A DNA stretch of 45,038 nt from Oscillospiraceae bacterium (GCA_017624715.1 JAGAMN010000031.1:1-45038); one strand, 5' to 3'. Positions 32,034 through 40,346 are shown, counted from the stretch's first letter. The notes: generated by a model not told the origin, from the letters alone. Translations and numbers: made by a program.

Positions 32034-32717
32034 TTACTTTTCGATATCCCGGTGGTTGTACAGCTCCTGCATCTCGGAGATGGGCTTTTGCATAATGGCT
32101 TCGATCAGCTCGTCATATGCGCCGGAGTTGATCTCGGCCACCCGGTTCTCCAGATGTTCAGACTTGGGAGCAATATACTTGCCGGTGAGGCGGCGAGCCA
32201 ACAGGCCCACCATGGGGTGGCTGATACCGGCGGGGCAGCGGACGGAGCAGCAGCCGCAACCGACGCAGTCGAAGCTTTCTTCCGCGCACTTTTCGAATTC
32301 GCCGCGCTGAGCGTAGGCAATGTACTGCATGACATTCAGGCTCTGGGTGCAGGCCTTGGTGCAGGCATTGCAGCCGATGCAGGCATAAATTTCGGGGTAC
32401 AGCTCCATCATCACCCGCTGATCGGCCTTCAGACCCTCAATGTCATAGGTCCGCTTGTCGGTGGGGAAGAAGGGGATGGAAGCCACATACATACCCTCCT
32501 GAACCTGGGTCTGGCAGGCCAGGCAGGTTTTCAGTTCATTGCTGCCCTTGATGCGGTAGATGGTGGCGCAAGCACCGCAGAAGCCGTGGCGGCAGCCGCA
32601 GCCCCGGGTGAGGGTATAACCGGCATATTCCATGGCGGTCATGATGGTCAGATCGCCGGGTACGGAATATCTTTTGCCGAAAAAGTAGACATTTACCATA
32701 TTTTCCATAATTGGCAT
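32034..32717 (-). CDS. Fumarate reductase-type iron-sulfur subunit (TfrB-like N-terminal part)
   Basis: A 227-residue electron carrier. The N-terminal plant-type [2Fe-2S] domain is marked by GCGCRHGFCGAC and LKTCLACQ; two C-terminal 4Fe-4S sets are CIGCNACTKACTQ and CVGCGCCSVRCPAG. It resembles the first two-thirds of TfrB but lacks the CCG (HdrB-like) domains of that protein; an HdrB is encoded separately in the same operon. The start is ambiguous: AAGGAGG lies 3 bases before ATG 32717 and 12 before ATG 32708. It should connect the flavoprotein to the Hdr/Flx proteins. Confidence 0.85.
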   Translation of the reverse strand: MPIMENMVNVYFFGKRYSVPGDLTIMTAMEYAGYTLTRGCGCRHGFCGACATIYRIKGSNELKTCLACQTQVQEGMYVASIPFFPTDKRTYDIEGLKADQRVMMELYPEIYACIGCNACTKACTQSLNVMQYIAYAQRGEFEKCAEESFDCVGCGCCSVRCPAGISHPMVGLLARRLTGKYIAPKSEHLENRVAEINSGAYDELIEAIMQKPISEMQELYNHRDIEK

Positions 32718-32725
32718 CGTCCTCC

Positions 32726-33583
32726 TTAGTATTCGTTGGGAAGTTCGTCGATTTCGTCGAAGCGGAACACCGGGCCGTCCTTGCAGACGTACTTAGTGCC
32801 GATGTTGCAGCGGCCGCATTTGCCAACGCCGCACTTCATCCGCAGTTCCAGGGTGGTGTAGACCTGCTCATTGCTAAAGCCCAGTTCCTTCAGGCCTTGC
32901 AGGCAGAATTTGATCATGATGGGAGGTCCGCAGAGCAGAGCCACCTTATTGGTGTCGAAATTCAGCTCCTTCAAATAGCTGGGGACAAAGCCAACATGGC
33001 CGTCCCAGCCTTCCTGCTCCCGGTCGATGGTCAGGTGCACATTGACACCGGGGGCCTTGGACCAGACTTCCTCGATCTCCTTGCGCTGCACCAGGTCGTC
33101 GGCGCTGCGAGAGCCATAGAGAATATCCACGGTGCCGTAGTTTTCCCGATTGTCCAGCACATAGTTGATAACGCTACGCAGGGGCGCAAGGCCGATGCCG
33201 CCGGCGATGAACAAAAGATTTTGTCCCTTCAGGGCGGTTTCCACCGGGAAGTGGTTGCCGTAAGGGCCGCGGACCAGAATTTCATCGCCTACCTGCAGGG
33301 TGTGCAGCTGATCGGTCAGCTGGCCGCAGCGCTTGATGGAGAATTCCTGATACTCTTTGTTGGTGGGGGAGGAGGTGATGGAGAACATGGCCTCGCTGAC
33401 ACCGGGCAGGCACACCATAGCGCACTGGCCGGGCATATGCTCAAAGAGCTTGCCGCCACCGGGGGCATTGACCCGAAAGGTCTTGACATCGGGGGTTTCC
33501 TCCCGGATGTCGGTAATGATGCCAACCTGAGGAATCAGGGTGTCCCGCATATAGCCGGGATTACAAGTACATTCGTGCATCAT
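32726..33583 (-). CDS. flxA: FlxA-like NAD(H)-FAD oxidoreductase subunit
   Basis: A 285-residue ferredoxin-NADP reductase-type flavoprotein: FAD-binding barrel with MFSITSS and PFGN-type loop (RGPYGNHFP), NAD-binding domain (GGIGLAPLRSVINY; LLCGPPIMIKF), and C-terminal [2Fe-2S] cysteines CGVGKCGRCNIG ... CKDG. The same family contains dihydroorotate dehydrogenase PyrK, sulfite reductase AsrB and sulfhydrogenase gamma; the three neighbours identify it as FlxA, the NADH entry point of FlxABCD-HdrABC. ATG overlaps the preceding gene by four bases. Confidence 0.85.
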   Translation of the reverse strand: MMHECTCNPGYMRDTLIPQVGIITDIREETPDVKTFRVNAPGGGKLFEHMPGQCAMVCLPGVSEAMFSITSSPTNKEYQEFSIKRCGQLTDQLHTLQVGDEILVRGPYGNHFPVETALKGQNLLFIAGGIGLAPLRSVINYVLDNRENYGTVDILYGSRSADDLVQRKEIEEVWSKAPGVNVHLTIDREQEGWDGHVGFVPSYLKELNFDTNKVALLCGPPIMIKFCLQGLKELGFSNEQVYTTLELRMKCGVGKCGRCNIGTKYVCKDGPVFRFDEIDELPNEY

Positions 33584-34605
33584 TTACCCTCCTTTTCGAA
33601 GGCCTTGATGACCTTGACGATGTTTAAGTGAGTGGGGCATTTATCCACGCACCGGCCGCAGCCAACGCAGGAGAACATACCACCGTTGTTGGCAGGGAAG
33701 TAGGCCAGCTTATGCATAAAGCGCTGGCGGAACCGCTGCATCTGGCTGGTACGGTTGTTTCCGTGGGCCATCATGGTAAAGTCGGAGTACATACAGCTGT
33801 CCCAGCAGCGAAGCCGCTGAACGCCAGAGCCGGTATTGTAGTCCTTAATGTCGTAGCACTGGCAGGTGGGGCACACAAAGGTGCAGGTGCCACAGGCCAG
33901 GCAGGGCTTATACAGCTGCTCCCACAGGGGAGAGTCGAACTTGGTCTTGGCGGCTTCCGCACCCCAGCCGTCCAGGGACAGGTCCTTCAGGGGGAGCTTT
34001 TCCTGGATAGCACGGATGGATGCCTTGGCTTCTTCCACGGCCTTTTCGTCAGTGCTTTCCAGCAGGGAAGATACAGCAGCGGTGAGGGCTTCGCCCTTTT
34101 CCGTCTTAGGCAGCCAGTAGAGATACTCACCTGCAAACCAGGTAGCTACGTCCCCCTCGGGGTTAGCACAGTCGATGCCGAAAGCATGGCAGAAGCAGGA
34201 GGTGTCCGGCTTGCTGCAAGCAAGGGAAACGATGGTGCCATGCTCGCGGCGGGCGGCGTAGTAGCTGTCCACCGGGTCGGACAGGAATACCTGATCCAGC
34301 ACGGCAAGGCCCCGGACATCGCAGGCCTTCATACCGAAGACCACGAAATCCTTATCTTCCAGCTCCGCAGCGGTGACGGACAGTTTGCCGTCGGTGCGGT
34401 TGCAGGAGTAGAGGTTCTCGCTCTGGGGGAAGAAGATGTCCTTACCGGAACGGACGGTCTTCAAAGTGTCCAGGTCCACATTGGCATCTTCGGACCAGGC
34501 GTCAAAATTGGTCTTACCGGCGGTGTTCACCGGCAGATACAGGTCGCCCTTGGCAGCGATGGCAGCCAGCAGGGAAGGAATGTCAGTTTTTGCAATACGG
34601 TACAT
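33580..34605 (-). CDS. flxB: FlxB-like 4Fe-4S dicluster protein (AsrA/HydB type)
   Basis: A 341-residue electron-transfer protein. The N-terminal 220 residues are the sulfite reductase A/hydrogenase beta-type domain (KACDVRGLAVLDQVFL; IVSLACSKPDTSCFC), followed by two ferredoxin motifs: CLACGTCTFVCPTCQC and CVGCGRCVDKCPTH. It overlaps flxA by four bases. In Flx systems it is one of two ferredoxin-like subunits relaying electrons from FlxA to FlxD/HdrA; the order of letters B/C among the two here is my assignment. Confidence 0.8.
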   Translation of the reverse strand: MYRIAKTDIPSLLAAIAAKGDLYLPVNTAGKTNFDAWSEDANVDLDTLKTVRSGKDIFFPQSENLYSCNRTDGKLSVTAAELEDKDFVVFGMKACDVRGLAVLDQVFLSDPVDSYYAARREHGTIVSLACSKPDTSCFCHAFGIDCANPEGDVATWFAGEYLYWLPKTEKGEALTAAVSSLLESTDEKAVEEAKASIRAIQEKLPLKDLSLDGWGAEAAKTKFDSPLWEQLYKPCLACGTCTFVCPTCQCYDIKDYNTGSGVQRLRCWDSCMYSDFTMMAHGNNRTSQMQRFRQRFMHKLAYFPANNGGMFSCVGCGRCVDKCPTHLNIVKVIKAFEKEGK

Positions 34606-34609
34606 ATCC

Positions 34610-35572
34610 TTACCCCCTTCCTACGCCGGGCTCGGCATCGTCTGCACGGAAGCTGGTCAGGGGGGCGGCAGCATCGATGTCCGCACCGGCCTGGTACTCG
34701 CCGTACAGGCTGTTGATATCCTTGATAAACTTGCGGTTAAACAGGTGCAGCGGAATACCCTGGGGGCAGACGCGGCTGCATTCACCGCAGTCGGTGCACC
34801 GGCCTGCCACATGGAAGGCGCGGATGATATGGAACATTTTTTCCTCGAAAGAGGTGGTGTTTGCTTTCTGTGCGGAGTCGAATTTGGTAGAATCGAAGAC
34901 ACACTTGCGGCAGGAGCAGGCGGGGCATACATTCCGGCAGGCGTTGCAGCGGATGCACTTGCTCAGCTCAGCCTGGAAGAAGGCAAATTTTTCCTCGGGG
35001 CTCATGGCTTCAATCTTTGCAATCTCGGCAAAGCGGTCGGCATCGCAGGTGTCAATGCTGTCGCCCAGCAGTTCGTCGTAAATCTTGTGCTCCTTGCCCT
35101 TGCAGACATGGCAGCGCTCCAGCATGGCATCCTTGTAGGCAATTTCCTTGTCGCCGTAAAGGGTGTGAACGGTGAGGGTTTCGCTGCAGTCGGGATAGCC
35201 GGCGCCGTCGACAGACAGAATGCCCTCGGCATCGATGTTTTCGATCTTCAGCTTGCCCTTGCAGCCCACACCGATGATGTAGGCCTTCTCCCGATTGATC
35301 CGATGCTCCTTGATCAGCTGGTTAAAGCTGTAAGAATCGCAGGGCTTCAGGAAAACCAGGGTCTTGCCGTCGAGCTTGGAGGCTTCGATCATGTACTTAC
35401 TGAGGTTTGCGCCGCAGAAGCCGTTGTAGATGAAATTGGCTTCCAAGTCTTCGGTAGTAGCGAAGAAGGCAGGCTCTACGTCCCAATCATTCTCGCCTTT
35501 GCGCCAACCCAGCACCCGGACGACTTCGCCGCTTTCCAGCAGGGATTTGGCTCTATGGATCAATTCTTGCAT
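34610..35572 (-). CDS. flxC: FlxC-like 4Fe-4S dicluster protein (FrhB-like N-terminus)
   Basis: A 320-residue protein. The N-terminal half resembles coenzyme F420 hydrogenase beta-type domains (FCGANLSKYMIEASKLDG; FLKPCDSYSFNQLIKEH), and the middle and end carry CIRCNACRNVCPACSCRKC and CTDCGECSRVCPQG, two cubane cluster motifs. CHVCKGKEHKIYD may bind another metal. It is four bases upstream of flxB and overlaps flxD by 13 bases. Such proteins also occur in formate dehydrogenase and hydrogenase modules, but the gene set fits FlxABCD. Confidence 0.8.
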   Translation of the reverse strand: MQELIHRAKSLLESGEVVRVLGWRKGENDWDVEPAFFATTEDLEANFIYNGFCGANLSKYMIEASKLDGKTLVFLKPCDSYSFNQLIKEHRINREKAYIIGVGCKGKLKIENIDAEGILSVDGAGYPDCSETLTVHTLYGDKEIAYKDAMLERCHVCKGKEHKIYDELLGDSIDTCDADRFAEIAKIEAMSPEEKFAFFQAELSKCIRCNACRNVCPACSCRKCVFDSTKFDSAQKANTTSFEEKMFHIIRAFHVAGRCTDCGECSRVCPQGIPLHLFNRKFIKDINSLYGEYQAGADIDAAAPLTSFRADDAEPGVGRG

Positions 35573-35997
35573 CGCAAATCCCCCAATCTTACGCTCGGTC
35601 CGAGAGACCGGACTTTTTCAACAAAGCTGTTCATGGTTTCCGAGAACTTCACGCCCTCAGCGGCGGATACCCATTCGACCCGGGTACGGCCGTTTTCTAC
35701 GCCCAGGTAGTCCAGCATGCTAAACAGCAGGGTCATCCGGCGACGGGCGTAGTAGTTGCCGGTGGAGTAGTGGCAGTCGCCGGGGTGGCAGCCGCACATG
35801 ATCACGCCGTCAGCGCCCTTTTCAAAGGCACGGAGGATGAACATGGGGTTAACACGGCAGGAGCAGGGTACCTTGATGATCTTTACGTCAGCAGGGTAAG
35901 CCAAGCGGCTGGAGCCGGCCAGGTCTGCGCCGGCGTAGCTGCACCAGTTGCAGCAGAAGGCCACAATTTTCGGTTTCCAATTTTCAGTTACCGGCAT
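35560..35997 (-). CDS. flxD: MvhD/FlxD-family [2Fe-2S] adaptor
   Basis: A 145-residue protein of the hydrogenase delta-subunit (MvhD) family, which passes electrons from an input module to HdrA. Cys motifs are FCCNWCSYAGADLAG, VPCSCRVNPMFILRAF and MCGCHPGDCHYSTGNYYARRR, all typical. The ATG at 35997 follows GGAGG; upstream codons belong to the HdrA reading overlap. It overlaps hdrA by ten bases and flxC by thirteen, so stoichiometric translation is likely. Confidence 0.92.
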   Translation of the reverse strand: MPVTENWKPKIVAFCCNWCSYAGADLAGSSRLAYPADVKIIKVPCSCRVNPMFILRAFEKGADGVIMCGCHPGDCHYSTGNYYARRRMTLLFSMLDYLGVENGRTRVEWVSAAEGVKFSETMNSFVEKVRSLGPSVRLGDLRCKN

Positions 35998-37976
35998 ATT
36001 GCATCCACCTCCGCAAGAATTTGTCTGTTCGAGAAGCCCTGCAGGTCCATGGCACCGCTGGGGCAGGTGACGGTACAAGCACCGCAGCCCTGGCACAAAG
36101 CACCGTTGACCACCGCGATACGGCGGGTCTCCCGGATGCCGTGGTCATTGACCAGCTTGTCTTCGTAGGAAATTGCACCGTAGGGGCACACATTGGCACA
36201 CTGAGAGCAGCCGTTACACAGCAGCTCGTCGGATTTTGCGGTGCAGGGGTTGGTTTTCAGTTTATCCTTAGCCAGCAGGCCGATGACCTTCACCGCTGCC
36301 GCACCGGCCTGGGCGACAGTTTCGGGAATGTCCTTGGGACCCTGGCACACACCGGACAGGAACACACCGGCGGTGGGAGATTCCACAGGCCGCAGCTTGG
36401 GGTGTGCCTCGGTGAGGAAGTTATTGGTATCGATGGAGGCGGTGAGCATGGTGGCGATTTTGCGCACATCGGCATTGGGCTCGATGGCGGTGGCCAGAAC
36501 CACCATATCTGCCTTCTTCAGGATCTGCTTGCCTTCCAACAGGTCAACGCCCTGGACCAGCAGGCTGCCGTCGGCCTGGGGAGCAACCTTGCCCACCTGA
36601 CCCTTGATGTAGTTGACACCGTAATCCTCCACAGCCCGGCGGTAGAATTCGTCGAAATTCTTACCGGGAGTACGGACATCAATGTAGAACACGGTCACGT
36701 TGGTGTCCGGGTACTTATCCCGAATCAGCATGGCGTGCTTGGCAGTGTACATGCAGCAGATCTTGGAGCAGTAGGGCTTGCCCCGATCATCAGAGCAGCG
36801 ACTGCCCACACACTGGATGAACACGATCTCCTTGGGCGCTTTGCCGTCGGACAGGCGCTCCAGGTGACCCTTGGTGGGGCCTGCGGCATTCATGATGCGC
36901 TCCAGCTCCAGGGAGGTGATCACATCCTTGCTTTCGTTGTAAGCATATTCGCCGTACTTATCCAGCTTGATGGTATCGAAACCGGTAGCCACAACAATAG
37001 CGCCGTACTTTTCGGTGACGATCTCGTCCTTCTGTGTGTAATCGATGGCACCGGCCTGGCAAAACTTTTCGCAGATGCCGCACTTGCCGGTCTTCATCTT
37101 AATGCAGTTGGCGGCATCGATGACAGGCACATTAGGAATGGCCTGAGCGAAGGGGGTGTAGATGGCACTGCGGGTGTTCAGGCCGCGGTTAAATTCGTTC
37201 AAAGGCTTCTTGGAGGGGCACTTTTCCTGGCAGATGCCGCAGCCGGTGCACTTGTCCATGTTGACATACCGGGCCTTCTTGCGGATATCTACGGTGAAGT
37301 TACCAACGAAGCCGGAAACCTTTTCCACTTCGGAATAAGTATGGATGGTGATATTTTCGTGAGCAGCAGCTTCCACCATCTTGGGGGTCAGAATACAGGC
37401 AGAGCAGTCCAGGGTGGGGAAGGTCTTATCCAGCTGGCTCATACGGCCACCGATGGAGGGGGTCTTCTCCACGATGTCTACCTTATAGCCTGCATCGGCT
37501 ATGTCCAGCGCGGTCTGGATACCGGCGATGCCGCCGCCGATGACCAGGGCCCGCTTGGTGACCAGGCTTTCGCCCTGCTGCAGCGGTGCGTTCAGGTGGA
37601 CCTTGGCAACGGCAGCACGCATCAAAATGGTAGCCTTTTCGGTGGCCTCTGCCATGTCCTTGTGGATCCAGGAGCAGTGCTCACGAATGTTGGCGATCTC
37701 CACCATGTAGGGGTTGATACCGGCTCTTTCCGCAGCCTTGCGGAAGGTGGCCTCGTGCATCCGGGGGGAGCAGGAGCAAACTACGATGCCGGTCAGGTTC
37801 TTTTCTTTGACTGCAGCGGCGATCCGGGACTGACCGGCCTCACTGCACATATAGGGATAGTCTTCTGCGTGGACGACGCCCTGCTCGCGCAGAGCCATCT
37901 CCACCACTTTCTTTACGTCTACCGTTGCGGCAATATTACTGCCGCAGTGACAGACAAAAACACCGATTCTTTGCAT
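35988..37976 (-). CDS. hdrA: HdrA, electron-bifurcating FAD subunit
   Basis: A 662-residue flavo-iron-sulfur protein. Order: N-terminal Cys-containing domain (VFVCHCGSNIAATVD; VVCSCSPRMHE), thioredoxin-reductase-like FAD domain (VIGGGIAGIQTALDIADAG; FPTLDCSACILTPKM), inserted ferredoxin with CTGCGICQEKCPSKKP and CGICEKFCQAGAI, and two C-terminal clusters CNGCSQCANVCP and CQGCGACTVTCPSG. HdrA splits electron pairs between a high- and low-potential acceptor in methanogens and several bacteria. The full cysteine set suggests an active bifurcating type. Six bases after hdrC. Confidence 0.95.
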   Translation of the reverse strand: MQRIGVFVCHCGSNIAATVDVKKVVEMALREQGVVHAEDYPYMCSEAGQSRIAAAVKEKNLTGIVVCSCSPRMHEATFRKAAERAGINPYMVEIANIREHCSWIHKDMAEATEKATILMRAAVAKVHLNAPLQQGESLVTKRALVIGGGIAGIQTALDIADAGYKVDIVEKTPSIGGRMSQLDKTFPTLDCSACILTPKMVEAAAHENITIHTYSEVEKVSGFVGNFTVDIRKKARYVNMDKCTGCGICQEKCPSKKPLNEFNRGLNTRSAIYTPFAQAIPNVPVIDAANCIKMKTGKCGICEKFCQAGAIDYTQKDEIVTEKYGAIVVATGFDTIKLDKYGEYAYNESKDVITSLELERIMNAAGPTKGHLERLSDGKAPKEIVFIQCVGSRCSDDRGKPYCSKICCMYTAKHAMLIRDKYPDTNVTVFYIDVRTPGKNFDEFYRRAVEDYGVNYIKGQVGKVAPQADGSLLVQGVDLLEGKQILKKADMVVLATAIEPNADVRKIATMLTASIDTNNFLTEAHPKLRPVESPTAGVFLSGVCQGPKDIPETVAQAGAAAVKVIGLLAKDKLKTNPCTAKSDELLCNGCSQCANVCPYGAISYEDKLVNDHGIRETRRIAVVNGALCQGCGACTVTCPSGAMDLQGFSNRQILAEVDAICR

Positions 37977-37982
37977 GGCAGT

Positions 37983-38363
37983 TTACCTCCGGTACTTTCT
38001 GAATGCGCTCATCAGCAGCTGCTGGGGTGTTTCCTCGTCCAACAGGGCTGGGATCTCATCGGGGGACAGCAATTGCTGACCGCGGCTGCGGACGAATACC
38101 TGCCGGGCGGCATCAATCAGCTGGCCGGGCTTGACACCCCGGGGGCAGCGCTCCACGCAGGCAAAGCAGCTCAGGCACTTCTCCAAAGACTTGCTCTGCA
38201 TCAGTGCTTCAATGTTCTCGTTCTGCACATAGCTGACGAACAGGTGGGGCGGAATGTCCATGTTTTCAAAATTGGGACAGGAGGCGGAGCACTTGCCGCA
38301 CTTCATGCATTTTAAGGGATTGACGCCGCTGATTTCCTTGATTTGCTGTACTTGCTTGTTCAT
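37983..38363 (-). CDS. hdrC: HdrC, 4Fe-4S electron-transfer subunit
   Basis: A 126-residue two-cluster ferredoxin-like protein connecting HdrA to HdrB. Motifs: CMKCGKCSASCPNFENMDI and CLSCFACVERCPRGV. It shares one base with the hdrB stop codon (TGATG) and is six bases ahead of hdrA. Length is about 50 residues less than HdrC of methanogens but the helices framing the clusters remain. Confidence 0.93.
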   Translation of the reverse strand: MNKQVQQIKEISGVNPLKCMKCGKCSASCPNFENMDIPPHLFVSYVQNENIEALMQSKSLEKCLSCFACVERCPRGVKPGQLIDAARQVFVRSRGQQLLSPDEIPALLDEETPQQLLMSAFRKYRR

Positions 38364-39145
38364 CAGGCATCCTCCTTTACACCCAAGGCTTCCGCCAGAA
38401 GCTCTGTGAAGTAGACAATGGGCAGCTGGCTATTCTTGGTCAGGTTAAACTTGCACAGGGGGCAGGCGGTGACCAGGCAATCGGCACCGAAGCTTTCGGC
38501 ACTGGTTGCGATCCGGTTGCACATATTGGTTGCACCCTGAGGATCTTTCAGACTGATGTAACCGCCGCAGCACTCGTTGCGGTAGGGGTAGACCACCGGC
38601 TCAGCGCCCAGGGCTCGGATAAAGTCCTCCAAAATGGTGGGATTCTCCGGATCGTCAAAGGCCATGACACCGCTGGGGCGCAGCAGCAGGCAGCCGTAAT
38701 ATGCGCCGATCTTTTTGCCGGTGAGGGGATTGACCACCTTCTTCTTTAGCTCGGCAAAGCCCACCTTGTCCCGGAGGACTTCCAGGAAGTGGAGAACCTC
38801 GGTTTCACCCTTATAGGGTTCGGCAAGGCCCATGTAGTTGTTGGCACGGGTCTGAATGTCGGGGACATTCGCCATATCGTCGTTGACCCGCTTCATCACA
38901 TGGTGGCAGGCAGAACACACGGTAACCAGGCTCTGCTGCTTTTCCTTTGCTTCGTTGAGGGCCCGGACGCAGGATAGCTTGGATGCGATCTCGTCGGTGC
39001 CCAGGGGGTATACACCGCCGCAGCACTGCCAGTTATCAAGCTCTTCAAGCACGAAACCCAGAGCCTCAGCAGAGGCTCTGGCATAACGGTCCAGATCTTT
39101 GGCTTTGGTACGCAGGGTGCAGCCGGGATAGTAGCTGTATTTCAT
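38363..39145 (-). CDS. hdrB: HdrB, CCG-domain catalytic subunit
   Basis: A 260-residue protein with two cysteine-rich CCG domains that in methanogens hold non-cubane [4Fe-4S] clusters where the CoM-S-S-CoB disulfide is reduced. First set: YYPGC, WQCCGGVYP, CSACH; second: YYGC, NECCGGYISL, ACPLCKFNL. All cysteines are present, so clusters can form. Bacteria lack CoM/CoB, so the natural acceptor must be different: another disulfide or, here, possibly the fumarate reductase. ATG at 39145 follows GGAGG. It is the first gene of the operon; no clear promoter lies between it and the upstream dehydrogenase. Confidence 0.93.
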   Translation of the reverse strand: MKYSYYPGCTLRTKAKDLDRYARASAEALGFVLEELDNWQCCGGVYPLGTDEIASKLSCVRALNEAKEKQQSLVTVCSACHHVMKRVNDDMANVPDIQTRANNYMGLAEPYKGETEVLHFLEVLRDKVGFAELKKKVVNPLTGKKIGAYYGCLLLRPSGVMAFDDPENPTILEDFIRALGAEPVVYPYRNECCGGYISLKDPQGATNMCNRIATSAESFGADCLVTACPLCKFNLTKNSQLPIVYFTELLAEALGVKEDA

Positions 39146-39202
39146 ATGGATTCCTCCATTCGATAAGAGTTCAAATTCGCAATGAGTGTGTTGTAGTCTA
39201 AG

Positions 39203-39295
39203 GCCCCCTTGCCTAAAGGGGGCTGTCTGCAAAGCAGATTGGGGGATATGTTCCTCCACCGCTTCGCGGTCCCCCTCCCTCTAGGCGAGGGAGGC
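39203..39295. repeat. Palindromic intergenic element between hdrB and the dehydrogenase
   Basis: About 93 bp of three hairpins: CCCCCTT-gcct-AAAGGGGG, an inner CCGC-ttc-GCGG, and CTCCCTC-taggc-GAGGGAG, with GGGGGCTGTC after the first stem, a feature shared with the elements at 4736 and (inverted) 43804. It lies just after the stop of the dehydrogenase gene. Confidence 0.75.
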
Positions 39296-39298
39296 ATT

Positions 39299-40240
39299 TT
39301 AAATATCCAGCTGGGCGATGACAGTCTTCAGTGCGTTGGCGCTGAGGCGCATCTTTTCCTCTTCCTCAGCTGTCAGCTTGACAGGCACTTTGCCGCGGAC
39401 ACCGTTGGGGCCGATGACGGTCATGGCACTCAGGCATACATCCTCCACGCCATATTCGCCGTGCATCAAGGAAGACACAGTGGCAAAGGAATCGTAGGCG
39501 GCGGTGAGCTTCTTCAAAATCTTCATGACGGACACGCTGACTGCATAGAAGGTAGCGCCCTTCTTGGCAATGATCTCGCCGCCGGACTTTTGGACATATT
39601 TCAGAGTGTCTTCCTTGTTCAGAGGTTCGATGCCTTTGCCTGCCATCAGTTCTTCGTACAGATCCAGGTCGCAGCCGGAAACAGAGGCCAGGGACCAGGG
39701 AATGAAGCTGGTGTCGCCGTGCTCACCGAAGACATATGCGTGGATGTTGTTCTGGGCGATCTTGAAATGGTCAGAAAGATCGTAGCGCAGACGGGAGGTA
39801 TCCAGAATGGTGCCGGAGCCCAGGATCTGGCTCTCGGGCAGACCGGAGATCTTGGTGAATACATAGGTCATTACGTCCACGGGGTTGGCAACAATGACGT
39901 ACAGCGCGTTGGGAGCGTACTTAACGATCTCAGGGGTGATGGACTTGAGGATGTTTACGTTGGTCTGAGCCAAGTCGATCCGGGTCTGGCCTGGCTTGCG
40001 GCCTACGCCGGAGGTAATGATGACGATGTCGGAGCCTGCGGCATCGGCATAGTCACCGGCGATGACGGAAATGGGCTCACGGAAGCTGGTGCCCTGGACG
40101 ATATCCATGACCTCGCCTTCGACCTTGTTCTTGTTGATGTCGATCAGAACGATCTCGGAAGCCACATCATCCAGAGAAAGGGTGTAGGCGATGGTTGCGC
40201 CGACGTTGCCGGCACCGATGACGGTAATTTTTCTGCTCAT
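39299..40240 (-). CDS. LDH/MDH-family dehydrogenase, malate specificity suspected
   Basis: A 313-residue NAD-dependent 2-hydroxyacid dehydrogenase. NAD fold VIGAGNVGATIAYTLSL; catalytic Asp/Arg region NPVDVMTYVFTK and SRLRYDLS; catalytic His in GEHGDTSFIPWS. Overall it is most like L-lactate dehydrogenase, but the mobile-loop residue equivalent to Gln102 is Arg (GVGRKPGQTRIDL where LDH has QKPGETRLDL). Gln102 to Arg is the classic change that turns LDH into malate dehydrogenase. Residues elsewhere (GATFYAV) are LDH-like, so activity must be tested. Good RBS (AGGAGG) and own promoter. It precedes the Hdr-Flx-fumarate operon on the same strand. Confidence 0.85.
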   Translation of the reverse strand: MSRKITVIGAGNVGATIAYTLSLDDVASEIVLIDINKNKVEGEVMDIVQGTSFREPISVIAGDYADAAGSDIVIITSGVGRKPGQTRIDLAQTNVNILKSITPEIVKYAPNALYVIVANPVDVMTYVFTKISGLPESQILGSGTILDTSRLRYDLSDHFKIAQNNIHAYVFGEHGDTSFIPWSLASVSGCDLDLYEELMAGKGIEPLNKEDTLKYVQKSGGEIIAKKGATFYAVSVSVMKILKKLTAAYDSFATVSSLMHGEYGVEDVCLSAMTVIGPNGVRGKVPVKLTAEEEEKMRLSANALKTVIAQLDI

Positions 40241-40317
40241 AGCGAAAACCTCCTAAATATGTGAATAGGGAATCTGTTTCGGTAGTCTGGTATCGATAAT
40301 TTTTTCTCGATAAGCAC

Positions 40318-40346
40318 ATTATACGGGATATGGGCAAAAAAATCAA
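40318..40346 (-). promoter_or_regulatory. Promoter of the LDH/MDH-family gene
   Basis: Minus strand TTGATT (40341-40346), 17-bp spacer, TATAAT (40318-40323). The 77-base leader holds a direct repeat TTATCGA (twice, 13 bp apart). No clear Rex-type site was found. Transcription may run on into hdrB. Confidence 0.8.

Noticed and set aside
32726-35572. An anaerobic sulfite reductase (asrAB) or NiFe hydrogenase operon
   Set aside because: AsrA/AsrB-like folds are present, but there is no asrC sirohaem subunit and no NiFe large subunit; the HdrABC and MvhD neighbours fit Flx-Hdr.
36021-38315. 764-codon plus-strand frame antisense to hdrA and hdrC
   Set aside because: A shadow of GC-rich codons in a well-identified gene; no start signal or family motifs.
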